Shown piece by piece: positions 15,814 to 23,021 of a stretch of DNA of 26,102 nucleotides. The first letter of the stretch is position 1; each line of letters begins with the position of its first letter. The DNA lies in assembly GCA_029265085.1 (NCBI GenBank), contig JAJUJY010000050.1:1-26102 (forward strand), written 5' to 3'. The stretch comes from Chloroflexota bacterium. GTDB lineage: Bacteria > Chloroflexota > Anaerolineae > Anaerolineales > Anaerolineaceae. The notes beneath the pieces are model-generated. The model was not told the DNA's origin. It saw only the letters and a list, made by a program, of their open reading frames with translations, and searched no databases. The translations under genes and the position numbers were made by a program.

Positions 15814-16800
15814 ATGGAAAATCGCCCTTATCGTTCTTTATTTTGGCCTGTCCTGTTAATTGGCGTAGGCCTCGTCTGGCTGCTTGGTAATTTAGGCATC
15901 GTGCCCGACGTCAACATTAATCTACTTTTGTCGCTGTGGCCGATCATCTTGATCGTCATTGGTCTGGATATTTTGATTGGCCGCCGTTCCGCGCTTGCCG
16001 GAGCATTGATTGGCCTTGGCGCAGTCGCCGTAGTGATCGCCATTTTGGTTGCTGCCCCCGCTTTTGGATGGTCGCAAACGGCCGAAATTCAAAACAAACA
16101 GTTTGAAGGCCCGGTGGGAAATTCCACTTCGGCAGCCGTTTCTTTGCATTTGGTGGAATACTCTACCGATCTCTACGCGCTGAACGAGGCTGATAAACTG
16201 TATGACATGGACCTGGATTATTACGGCACGTTAAACTTTTCGGATACTGAGATTGGCAATAGCGGCCGCCGCATCGATCTGGATCACGAATTTTTCGGTT
16301 CCTGGACCAGCCGCCCCTTCGGCGCCAATGCGGATTGGAAGATCGGTTTATCTCCCGAAATTCCGCTCGATCTGCGCATTAACAGCGGGTCCGGATCTGG
16401 CGACCTGGATTTGGGAAAGCTCAAGCTGACGGACTTCTATCTGGACAGCGGCTCCGGCTCAATGGATATCATCCTTCCATCCAGCACAGAAGGGTATAAC
16501 GCCGAATTTATCAGCGGCTCCGGCAGTTTGAATATCGACATCCCCGAGCAGGCCAACCTGACCATGCGTCTGGACACCGGCAGCGGCAGTGTGAACATTG
16601 ACATACCCAATAACGCGGCTGTTCGCCTGGAAGTAAACGATGATGGTTCTGGCGCCATCAATCTAACCAATGGATTGGTAAAAATCTCCGGCGGTGATGA
16701 AGACCAGGGTATTTGGGAAAGTTCCAATTATGCCAGCGCTGCAATGAAAATTCTCATCGTGGTGGATGATTTTGGTTCCGGCAGCCTGAACATTCGCTAA
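15814..16800 (+). CDS. LiaF-like membrane protein with a C-terminal SGSGS-repeat domain
   Basis: The 328-residue protein starts with a LiaI/LiaF-type membrane region: three helices (about 8-28, 38-56, 62-84) including the typical FWPVLLIGVGLVWLLGNLG and LWPIILIVIGLDILIG pairs. The outside C-terminal domain resembles the DUF4097/DUF2154 beta-helix. It carries a ladder of Gly-Ser turns at residues 191, 212, 234, 256 and 278, spaced 21-22 residues, with a further one at 321. LiaF-type proteins sense or repress envelope-stress signalling in monoderm bacteria, and the PspC gene upstream supports such a role here. No LiaRS-type two-component system lies in this window. AAAGGAAG (15801-15808) precedes the ATG at 15814. 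A strong terminator follows. Confidence 0.85.
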   Translation: MENRPYRSLFWPVLLIGVGLVWLLGNLGIVPDVNINLLLSLWPIILIVIGLDILIGRRSALAGALIGLGAVAVVIAILVAAPAFGWSQTAEIQNKQFEGPVGNSTSAAVSLHLVEYSTDLYALNEADKLYDMDLDYYGTLNFSDTEIGNSGRRIDLDHEFFGSWTSRPFGANADWKIGLSPEIPLDLRINSGSGSGDLDLGKLKLTDFYLDSGSGSMDIILPSSTEGYNAEFISGSGSLNIDIPEQANLTMRLDTGSGSVNIDIPNNAAVRLEVNDDGSGAINLTNGLVKISGGDEDQGIWESSNYASAAMKILIVVDDFGSGSLNIR

Positions 16801-16829
16801 TTCTATTAATCGTTTCCCTTTTCTTAACC

Positions 16830-16869
16830 AAAAATCCCCGCCTGGACAACCTTCCAGTGGGGATTTTTT
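16830..16869 (+). terminator. Intrinsic terminator after the LiaF-like gene
   Basis: AAAAATCCCC (16830-16839) pairs with GGGGATTTTT (16859-16868). An inner CTGGA/TCCAG stem lies inside, and the right arm ends in six T. Confidence 0.88.
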
Positions 16870-16888
16870 ATAGATTTGGGCTGTTCTG

Positions 16889-16897
16889 TGCGATAAT
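16889..16897 (+). promoter_or_regulatory. Extended -10 element before the PH-domain gene
   Basis: TGCGATAAT (16889-16897) fits an extended -10 box (TGn plus a five-of-six TATAAT match) immediately after the preceding terminator. No good -35 box is present. Confidence 0.4.
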
Positions 16898-16965
16898 CAA
16901 AACATTCCAAGAATAATTAGCTTTTCCCCCTTGATAAAAATTTTCCTCATTTGCGGAGGTCTTCA

Positions 16966-17601
16966 ATGAACGATGCATACCTGCACAGCCTGTTAGGTGA
17001 ACGAGAAAAAATCATTTTTGTCACCCGCCAACATTGGTTTTTATTAGCCGAAGCCCTGTTTCTGGAAAGTCTGCTGGTGATCGGTATTATTGCCTTGACA
17101 ACCCTGACACTGACCATCTGGTTACCAGTTCCCTGGGTGGCATTGTTTTACCTGCTGCTGCTCCTGCCCCTGGCCAGCATGCTGCGCGATATCTTGATTT
17201 GGGCTAACCGCAAATATGTGGTCACCACCCGCCGGGTGATTCAAATTGCCGGGGTAATCAACAAAAACGTGATCGATTCCTCATTGGAAAAGGTCAATGA
17301 CATCAAGCTGGAGCAGCCCTTTTTTGGCCGCGTTTTTAATTTCGGTGATGTAGAAATCCTGACCGCCAGCGAAATGGGCAGCAACATCTTCACCCGCATC
17401 GAGGATCCCATCCGCTTTAAGACCGTTATGCTCAACGCCAAAGAACGCCTGGAAAGAGGCGGCATCACCAACGGCGACTCACCCAACTGGGGCAGCGATG
17501 TCTCCTCGCTGATCCAACAACTGGACCATTTACGCCAGCAAGGTCTGCTGACCGAAACCGAATTCCTGGCAAAGAAAACCGAACTACTAAAACGCTTATA
17601 A
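16966..17601 (+). CDS. Bacterial PH-domain (bPH2/YdbS-type) membrane protein with a SHOCT-like tail
   Basis: The 211-residue protein has two adjacent membrane helices (about 22-45 and 49-72). They are followed by a bacterial PH domain with NRKYVVTTRRVIQIAGVI, SLEKVNDIKLEQPFFGRVF and NFGDVEILTA, the usual bPH2 pattern. The last 30 residues (LDHLRQQGLLTETEFLAKKT) form a SHOCT-type helical hairpin often found at the C-terminus of membrane-associated proteins. The function of this family is poorly known; a part in membrane or envelope homeostasis is inferred from the neighbouring PspC and LiaF-like genes. GGAGGT (16955-16960) lies five bases before the ATG at 16966. It converges on the HAD phosphatase gene across a shared hairpin. 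Confidence 0.88.
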   Translation: MNDAYLHSLLGEREKIIFVTRQHWFLLAEALFLESLLVIGIIALTTLTLTIWLPVPWVALFYLLLLLPLASMLRDILIWANRKYVVTTRRVIQIAGVINKNVIDSSLEKVNDIKLEQPFFGRVFNFGDVEILTASEMGSNIFTRIEDPIRFKTVMLNAKERLERGGITNGDSPNWGSDVSSLIQQLDHLRQQGLLTETEFLAKKTELLKRL

Positions 17602-17622
17602 GCGAATTCCTGATTAAAGCAA

Positions 17623-17647
17623 GCGAGGGAGCTGCTTGCTCCCTCGC
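17623..17647. terminator. Shared hairpin terminator between convergent genes
   Basis: GCGAGGGAGC (17623-17632) and GCTCCCTCGC (17638-17647) make a perfect ten-pair stem with a five-base loop between the PH-domain gene and the HAD phosphatase gene. The T-rich stretch TTGCTTTAAT follows on the minus strand, so it works best for the phosphatase gene. Confidence 0.65.
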
Positions 17648-17658
17648 CTGAACATTTG

Positions 17659-18501
17659 CTAGCGCTTTTCTGCCAGTTCCGGTAAATCCATTACCAGGCT
17701 TTCACGCTGCATAATTTGCTCCAGAATTGGCCGCAAAACACCATGCGGGCGCTTATCAATAATTTGATCGGCATGTGCCTTCGCGGCCGCTGAACCATTC
17801 AGCGGAGTATAGGCGTAATCAGCTTCTTTAAACATATCGGTATCATTATCGCCGTCCCCCACAGCATATAAAACCGCATCTGCCATGCCTAACGAAGGCA
17901 GCAGCGTGCGCAAACCACTGCCCTTACTCACCCCCCGCACGGTCATTTCATAGATAATTCCCAGGCTGTAAGTTGCCTCAACCGATAAATTTTTCGCATC
18001 GGCTTCAATTACCTGGAGTTCTTCCATCCGGTTAGAAATGGCCATGATTTTTCCAAACAGCTCATCGGGCTGGGCATCAGCGAGAGGAATGGGGGTAAAA
18101 CCGTATTTAATGGCTGAATTCATTCCAAATTCAGTCGGCCATTGAAAATAGGTCCGGTCAATGCCCTGCCATAGGAACATGATCTCAGGATGGCGGTCCA
18201 CCATCGCCCTTAAATCAACCATCACCTGGCCTGCAAAGGGAAAAGAGGCTTTCAGCACCTCGTCGGGATGGTATAGAAATGCGCCGTTTTGCAGCACCAT
18301 TGGAAACGGCAGCACCTGGCCTTCAAATAGACCATTCTTGTCAAGCACATACCGCACACCTTCAATAGATCGACCGGTTGCAATGATGATTTGAACCGGC
18401 AAAGAATTGTTTAACAATAACTGGCAATCTTCTGGGTGGATGTTTTCATGCTCATCGAGCAGGGTACCATCCATATCGACACTTAATACAATTTCTGGCA
18501 T
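17659..18501 (-). CDS. Cof-type HAD-superfamily phosphatase
   Basis: The 280-residue protein has all four HAD motifs: the nucleophile block DMDGTLLD (D9, D11), IIATGRS (motif II), the Lys in VSKGSGL (motif III) and GDGDNDTDMF (motif IV). The long insertion between motifs II and III is the C2 cap of the Cof (IIB) subfamily. These enzymes remove phosphate from sugar phosphates, pyridoxal phosphate, flavin mononucleotide or similar small molecules in the cytosol. The sequence does not show the substrate. GAGG lies nine bases before the ATG at 18501. Its leader carries a hairpin with a T-run, and a palindrome overlaps the predicted -35, so regulation is plausible. Confidence 0.92.
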   Translation of the reverse strand: MPEIVLSVDMDGTLLDEHENIHPEDCQLLLNNSLPVQIIIATGRSIEGVRYVLDKNGLFEGQVLPFPMVLQNGAFLYHPDEVLKASFPFAGQVMVDLRAMVDRHPEIMFLWQGIDRTYFQWPTEFGMNSAIKYGFTPIPLADAQPDELFGKIMAISNRMEELQVIEADAKNLSVEATYSLGIIYEMTVRGVSKGSGLRTLLPSLGMADAVLYAVGDGDNDTDMFKEADYAYTPLNGSAAAKAHADQIIDKRPHGVLRPILEQIMQRESLVMDLPELAEKR

Positions 18502-18521
18502 ACAAACAAACCTCTACGTCA

Positions 18522-18553
18522 ATAAAAAGCCCGCCGGTTGATTTTTGGCAGGC
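18522..18553 (-). terminator. Hairpin with T-run between the secreted protein and HAD genes
   Basis: On the minus strand GCCTGCC (18553-18547) pairs with GGCGGGC (18535-18529), with one G-U pair and an 11-base loop, and TTTTTATT follows. It can end the upstream secreted-protein transcript. It also lies downstream of a likely promoter for the HAD gene, so it may act as an attenuator. Confidence 0.65.
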
Positions 18554-18575
18554 AAAAATCTGATGAATTTTGGTC

Positions 18576-18604
18576 ATTATACTTGTCTTTTGTGCCAGAT
18601 TGAA
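18576..18604 (-). promoter_or_regulatory. Candidate promoter for the HAD phosphatase gene
   Basis: On the minus strand a perfect TATAAT (18581-18576) lies 17 bases after TTCAAT (18604-18599). Transcription would begin near 18569. Confidence 0.5.
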
Positions 18605-18612
18605 TCAATCTG
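18596..18612. promoter_or_regulatory. 17-base perfect palindrome, candidate operator
   Basis: CAGATTGA, A, TCAATCTG is a perfect 8-1-8 palindrome. With one unpaired C, flanking TGTG (18591-18594) and CACA (18613-18616) extend it to twelve pairs per arm. It covers the predicted -35 of the HAD gene and no T-run follows it, so a regulator site is more likely than a terminator. Confidence 0.5.
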
Positions 18613-18633
18613 CACAATTTTGCATACGTCCGG

Positions 18634-19725
18634 CTACCGGGAGACGATTGGTAACATAATCGAATACTGGTTTAAATTTCTCGCCTGCCCCGAATCCGGA
18701 TCGAGCATCAAAGAACTGGTGTCAACTGCTTCGAAATTGCTGCCCTTAATTTGCCCCAACAAATGTAACGCATCATTATCCCAGCGTTCATCCGGCACAC
18801 CGCTGATATACCAGTTACTGCCGTTATCTGCCAGGATCAGGCCGTATTTCTTCAATGCCCTAAGGATCACCTGCACTTCAGCCGGATAAGGAGATATATC
18901 AAACGAAGCTTTTAGCCGAAATCTTTGTCCCATTGGCGGCAAACTTGAGCTGGTCAGGCTGGAGGCATAATGGCGTGCAGGCCAGACATATGCCCGGCGA
19001 GTTTGGGCAGCAGTAAACCGCAGTGCATGGGTGATCTCCCCGGCAGCCGCTTCATCATACCTCGCTAACCCAGGCAAAATGGGCAGTCCGGCAGCATCCG
19101 CGGAGGTCCAGGTATCCGGACGCAGCGCATAAGCTTTCAGATCAAAGATCGCACCAGAACCAGCCGTCCAGGCTGAACCGACCTTTTCTGCAGCATACAG
19201 TTCATACAATAAACAATTGTCCTGCTCTACGATTAAGATATGCCGGTCAGACCCGCCTTCAATTAACGGCACAGCCGGGATGGGATAAGGTCCTGGATCA
19301 CTTTCATCCGCATAATCAAACAGGACAGAGGCTTTGGTTTGGCTTGCCGGCACCACATTATAAGGAATGCCGATCGGCTGGCCATTCCATAAACCTGAGC
19401 CAAAATCTGCGTGCAGCCCGGTACTTGAACCAATTGAAGCGACATAGGCGTCCGAATTTGGATCGAGCGGCAGCGTATCCACCGGCGTATTCCAGATATG
19501 GTCAGCAGGAAAGATAATACACCCAGCCAGATCTGTTGAACGGGCTGGTGAGATTTCCGCAGCCTGCGCTGTCTGTCCCGCCAGAGCAAAGCTCGTTAAT
19601 ATACCGAACAAGAGAAAAATCCAACCTGGTTTGATATGCAGCAAATCCTTTGCTTTTGCCAAAATTCCCATTGATTGTACAAAACATCCCAGGCGGCTGC
19701 AACCGCGCGCGGCTGAATCCCTCAT
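18634..19725 (-). CDS. Secreted conserved protein of unknown function
   Basis: This 363-residue protein has an N-terminal signal peptide: a basic stretch (MGILAKAKDLLHIKPGW), a hydrophobic core (IFLLFGILTSFALAG) and a likely cleavage after AQA before AEISP. The mature part is rich in exact-looking motifs: HIWNTPVDTLPLDPNSDAYV, GLWNGQPIGIPYNVV, DESDPGPYPIPAVPLIEGG, GLPILPGLARYDE, RRAYVWPARH, PPMGQRFRLKASFD and YGLILADNGSNWYISGVPDE. I recognise this set, from memory, from proteins annotated as hypothetical in other soil and aquatic bacteria, so it is a real but unnamed family. No known active site is evident. The ATG at 19725 has AAGGA eleven bases upstream. The ATG at 19671 gives a neater signal peptide (345 residues) but lacks a ribosome site. 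Confidence 0.82.
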   Translation of the reverse strand: MRDSAARGCSRLGCFVQSMGILAKAKDLLHIKPGWIFLLFGILTSFALAGQTAQAAEISPARSTDLAGCIIFPADHIWNTPVDTLPLDPNSDAYVASIGSSTGLHADFGSGLWNGQPIGIPYNVVPASQTKASVLFDYADESDPGPYPIPAVPLIEGGSDRHILIVEQDNCLLYELYAAEKVGSAWTAGSGAIFDLKAYALRPDTWTSADAAGLPILPGLARYDEAAAGEITHALRFTAAQTRRAYVWPARHYASSLTSSSLPPMGQRFRLKASFDISPYPAEVQVILRALKKYGLILADNGSNWYISGVPDERWDNDALHLLGQIKGSNFEAVDTSSLMLDPDSGQARNLNQYSIMLPIVSR

Positions 19726-19881
19726 TTTTACGGCTATCCTTGCATTTTTGATGGTTCCTGATAAGATAAAATCATCCACGGCCTGGGAGGGAAAAATTAC
19801 AGGCCAGTCAAAATTATTATTCAGTCTGGCAACCACCGCCAAAAATGAATAATTCTTACTTGTTTCGTGGAGGGAACTTTG

Positions 19882-20397
19882 ATGAACAGTGCAATATTAA
19901 TCGGCGTATTTTGCGGGGGAGTTCTAATCCTGCTCTTCCTTGGGATTGGCATCTATTTAATTATCCGCAGCAACAAAGACAAGCAAAAAGCTCAATCAAG
20001 CCAGCAGTGGCCGTCTGTCATGGGGCGAATTGTGGCTTCAGAAGTCCGCGAAAGCAGTTCGATGGATTCCGAAGGCGACACGTCCACCATGTATAAACCC
20101 TATGTACAGTATGAATACAACGTCATGGGTTCGCCCTTCACCGGGGAGAAAGTCAGTATTGGCCTGACAGTCAGCCACGGCAGTCCTTCTCAACCGCGCG
20201 AGATCGTCGCAAAATATCCCGTTGGTGCCAGCGTGCCCGTTTATTACAACCCGGAAAATCCGGCGGATGCTGTGCTTGAGCAGCGCTCAGGCTCATCCAA
20301 AGTGTCCCTGATTCTGGGAATTGTGTTTATTGTGATCGCAATATGCGGCGGCTGCAGCGCACTGGTTGCCTTGATTTTTCAATTTATAAATTCATAA
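19882..20397 (+). CDS. DUF3592-domain membrane protein
   Basis: The 171-residue protein has an N-terminal helix (about 5-28), a soluble middle domain and a C-terminal helix (about 143-166). The middle matches DUF3592: WPSVMGRIVASEV, KPYVQYEYNVMGSPFTGEKV, and YPVGASVPVYYNPENPADAV near the end of the domain. The two-helix layout puts the domain on one face of the membrane, probably outside, with the KDKQK stretch after helix 1 leaving this unsure. No enzymatic role is known for the family. GGAGG (19869-19873) lies eight bases before the ATG at 19882. It is divergent from the secreted-protein gene and closed by a strong terminator. Confidence 0.88.
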   Translation: MNSAILIGVFCGGVLILLFLGIGIYLIIRSNKDKQKAQSSQQWPSVMGRIVASEVRESSSMDSEGDTSTMYKPYVQYEYNVMGSPFTGEKVSIGLTVSHGSPSQPREIVAKYPVGASVPVYYNPENPADAVLEQRSGSSKVSLILGIVFIVIAICGGCSALVALIFQFINS

Positions 20398-20425
20398 TCT
20401 TTCCACAAAATCCATTGTGATTTCC

Positions 20426-20458
20426 AAAAGCTCCTTCGCACCTCGAAGGAGCTTTTTA
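20426..20458 (+). terminator. Intrinsic terminator after the DUF3592 gene
   Basis: AAAAGCTCCTTCG (20426-20438) and CGAAGGAGCTTTT (20444-20456) form a perfect 13-pair stem with a five-base loop and a T-run. Confidence 0.93.
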
Positions 20459-20592
20459 TTGTTGGCGAAAAAGTAATTTTCTGATCCAGATTCTATTTGG
20501 ACACACTACTCAAAATTGCGCCGGCTAAACTACACAAAAATTTACAGAACAAGGTAAACTTAAAAAATATCATCGACTCGGGGTAAGAAATT

Positions 20593-21501
20593 ATGGAAAA
20601 GATTAATTACAACGGTTGGCCGAACTGCTGCCGTCTCTCAAATTCACTGGTGGATCTGGTTATCACCACCGACGTTGGTCCGCGGATTATCCGTTATGGC
20701 TTTATCAATGAAGAAAATGAATTAAACGAAGTCGCCAGCCACCAGGGAATAACGGGCGGCACAGAATGGCGCATGTACGGCGGGCACCGTTTTTGGCACG
20801 CACCGGAAGCCGATCCACGCACCTATTATCCCGATAACGAACCCGTACAATGCCAGGAATTTGAAGATTTTGTCCGCATCACCCAACCAGTTGAAACCAC
20901 AACCGGCTTACAAAAGGAATTGGATATCCGGCTGTACCCGGCAGATACCCATGTGCGGGTGATTCACCGCCTGCGCAATACTTCCTTGTGGGATATTCAA
21001 TTGGCTCCCTGGGCACTCACCGTGGTAGCAACCGGCGGAACCGCAATTATTCCAATGCCGCCGCGTGGTTCTCATCTTGACAATTTATTACCCGTCAATT
21101 CCCTGGCTATGTGGGCATACACGGATATGAGTGATCCTCGTTGGAGTTGGGGACGCCAATATATCCTGCTCCGCCAGGACCCGCTGATGAAAACACCGCA
21201 AAAGATTGGCGCACTGGTCCCGGCCGGATGGCTGGCATATGCCCGGCGCGGTCATTTATTCATCAAAAAGTACGACTTCAACCATGAAGCCGCCTACCCG
21301 GATTTTGGCTGCTCGGTAGAAAGCTTTACAAACGACTGGATGTTAGAATTGGAAACACTCGGACCGCTGACCACCTTGAAGCCCGGTCAGACCGTTGAAC
21401 ACGTTGAGGATTGGTATCTTTTCCGTGAAGTCCCGACCCCCCATAATGACGCCCAGGTAGAACGCCACATCCTGCCAAAAATTCTGGAAACTGGCGTGTA
21501 G
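20593..21501 (+). CDS. DUF4380 / galactose-mutarotase-like protein
   Basis: The 302-residue cytosolic protein resembles the DUF4380 family, which has the galactose-mutarotase-like beta-sandwich. Features that fit are an early VVITTDVGPRI-like segment (VDLVITTDVGPRIIRYGF), GGHRFWHAPEADPRTYYPDN, IRLYPADTHVRVIHRLRNTS, LAPWALTVV and a C-terminal GPLTTLKPGQTVEHVEDWYL. Aldose-1-epimerases share the late Gly-Pro-Leu and Pro-Gly pattern. A sugar-binding or sugar-epimerising role is likely but the catalytic residues cannot be assigned from sequence alone. GGGGTAAG ends five bases before the ATG at 20593. The acetyltransferase and PfkB kinase genes follow, beyond a hairpin, which supports a link with sugar metabolism. 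Confidence 0.8.
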   Translation: MEKINYNGWPNCCRLSNSLVDLVITTDVGPRIIRYGFINEENELNEVASHQGITGGTEWRMYGGHRFWHAPEADPRTYYPDNEPVQCQEFEDFVRITQPVETTTGLQKELDIRLYPADTHVRVIHRLRNTSLWDIQLAPWALTVVATGGTAIIPMPPRGSHLDNLLPVNSLAMWAYTDMSDPRWSWGRQYILLRQDPLMKTPQKIGALVPAGWLAYARRGHLFIKKYDFNHEAAYPDFGCSVESFTNDWMLELETLGPLTTLKPGQTVEHVEDWYLFREVPTPHNDAQVERHILPKILETGV

Positions 21502-21543
21502 CCTCATCTGAAGAGGCTGCCCTCGCCGATTGTGTCCATTTTT

Positions 21544-21573
21544 CCCGGTCAGGTTTTTCCTTACCGGGTTTTC
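21544..21573 (+). terminator. Hairpin between the DUF4380 and acetyltransferase genes
   Basis: CCCGGT (21544-21549) pairs with ACCGGG (21563-21568). After one mismatch AGG pairs with CCT around a TTTTT loop, and TTTTCAT follows. This intrinsic terminator would separate the DUF4380 gene from the next two genes, at least partly. Its position also argues against an acetyltransferase start at 21532. Confidence 0.5.
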
Positions 21574-21597
21574 ATACCCTCCGGAGGATTGATCGGT

Positions 21598-22107
21598 ATG
21601 ATCACCATTCGTCCCATTCATGAAAACGATGCAGCTTCATTCTTAGCCTTATGCACCCGCCTGGACCAGGAAACCGAGTTCATGATGCTGGAACCCGGTG
21701 AGCGCACCAGCACCATTGAGGCACAAGCAGAACGAATTCGCAGCACGCTGGCGCAACCGAACCAGATCATTCTGGTTGCAGAAGACGGCGGCACCCTGGT
21801 TGGGTATATAGGCGTCTATGGCGGCGGCTATCACCGTAACCGTCACAATGACTATATCGTAATCGGTATTCTGCAAGCCTATGCCGGGCAGGGGTTAGGA
21901 ACTCGTCTTTTTCAAGAAGCGGAAGCCTGGGCACGGACATGCGGCATCACCCGCCTGGAATTAACCGTCATGGCGCACAACACCCGCGGCGTTGCCCTTT
22001 ACCAAAAAATGGGTTTCCAGATTGAAGGCACACTGAAGCACCACCTCAAAGTGGACGGCCGCTATGTGGACGAGTACCACATGGGGAAACTGCTGGATGA
22101 GGCATGA
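21598..22107 (+). CDS. GNAT-family N-acetyltransferase
   Basis: The 169-residue protein has the GNAT fold that transfers acetyl from acetyl-CoA to an amine. The acetyl-CoA binding motif A is visible as LQAYAGQGLGTRLF, preceded by a beta strand (DYIVIGIL) and followed by LELTVMAHNTRGVALYQKMG and FQIEGTLKHHLKVDGRYVDE, which closely fit RimL/PhnO-like small acetyltransferases. GGAGG (21583-21587) is ten bases before the ATG at 21598. The stop overlaps the next start as ATGA, so it is translated together with the PfkB kinase. The acceptor substrate is unknown; the coupling hints at a step on the same sugar or amino-sugar compound. Confidence 0.9.
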   Translation: MITIRPIHENDAASFLALCTRLDQETEFMMLEPGERTSTIEAQAERIRSTLAQPNQIILVAEDGGTLVGYIGVYGGGYHRNRHNDYIVIGILQAYAGQGLGTRLFQEAEAWARTCGITRLELTVMAHNTRGVALYQKMGFQIEGTLKHHLKVDGRYVDEYHMGKLLDEA

Positions 22108-23021
22108 AAAAAATTCTGATTAGCGGCCTGATCAACATTGAAACCACCTTGAAAATTGAACGGTTCCCGCTGGATTACTTCCCGGTGACCTATTCCTTCT
22201 TCGGGGTAAATTCCAGTGTTTCCGGCGTAGGCTATAACCTCGCCAAAGCCTTGACCACCTTACAAAACAAGGTCCATTTTCTTTCCCTGATTGGCGCGCA
22301 GGATATTGCCAGTGCTCAAGTGCGCGCTGCCCTGGCGCATGCGGGTATTGCAGACCAATATGTGCTTTCACAATCAGCTTACACCGCCCAATCAGTGATC
22401 CTGTACGATCCCAGCGGACGCCGACAGATTCACACCGACCTGAAAGACCTACAGGATCAGACCTATCCCGTGGATTTGTTTCGGCAGACACTGGCTGAAT
22501 CTGATCTGACTGCGTTGTGCAACATTAATTTTTCCCGGCCATTTTTGCAAATCGCCCGGCAAAGCGGCAAGATCGTTGCTACCGATATCCATGCCGTCAG
22601 CAGCCTGGAAGATGACTACAACCGGGACTTCATGTCGGCCGCTCAAATTCTCTTCATGAGCAACGAGCGACTGCCCGATCCACCCGAGGTCTTTGCGCGC
22701 AAGATTCAAGCGCGCCACGGGACAGAAATCCTGGTCATTGGTCTTGGCGCACAGGGAGCTTTGCTTTGCACGCGCAAAGATCACTTCATGGAACGTATCC
22801 CCGCCGTCAGCACCCGGCCAATCGTCAACACCATTGGGGCAGGTGATGCATTATTCTCAGCGTTCATCCACACCTACGCACACACCCAAGACCCGCTTTT
22901 GGCGGTCCAAAAGGCCGTGGTATTTGCTTCGTATAAAATTGGCGCTGTTTCCGCCGCGGATGGATTTTTAGACGCAGACGCGCTAGACCGGCTGTACGCC
23001 GAAAAATTTAGCCCAGCCTGA
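22104..23021 (+). CDS. PfkB-family carbohydrate kinase
   Basis: The 305-residue protein belongs to the ribokinase/PfkB family, which phosphorylates sugars or nucleosides with ATP. The C-terminal signature NTIGAGDALFSAF carries the catalytic base D248, and the N-terminal SVSGVGYNLAKAL corresponds to the substrate-side signature. The family's first signature normally has two Gly; here it is shortened. The middle strand region (YVLSQSAYTAQSVILYDPSG) fits the lid. The start overlaps the acetyltransferase stop by four bases, so the two are coupled. The 3' end overlaps the convergent P450 gene by 14 bases. The sugar cannot be told from sequence. Confidence 0.9.
   Translation: MKKILISGLINIETTLKIERFPLDYFPVTYSFFGVNSSVSGVGYNLAKALTTLQNKVHFLSLIGAQDIASAQVRAALAHAGIADQYVLSQSAYTAQSVILYDPSGRRQIHTDLKDLQDQTYPVDLFRQTLAESDLTALCNINFSRPFLQIARQSGKIVATDIHAVSSLEDDYNRDFMSAAQILFMSNERLPDPPEVFARKIQARHGTEILVIGLGAQGALLCTRKDHFMERIPAVSTRPIVNTIGAGDALFSAFIHTYAHTQDPLLAVQKAVVFASYKIGAVSAADGFLDADALDRLYAEKFSPA

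Noticed and set aside
16381..16800. Repeated SGSGS units taken for a CRISPR-like or tandem DNA array
   Set aside because: They are in-frame protein repeats with diverged DNA and no identical spacers.
19721..19842. Longer start (19842) for the secreted protein
   Set aside because: The extra 39 residues lack a signal or domain and reach toward the divergent gene; the signal peptide follows only after residue 57 of that form.
20541..20568. Promoter TTTACA with an AAAAAT -10 before the DUF4380 gene
   Set aside because: The boxes are poor and the sequence is simply AT-rich; no support beyond position.
21500..21518. Hairpin AGCCTC/GAGGCT after the DUF4380 stop
   Set aside because: It has a short stem and no T-run; the hairpin at 21544-21573 is a better terminator.
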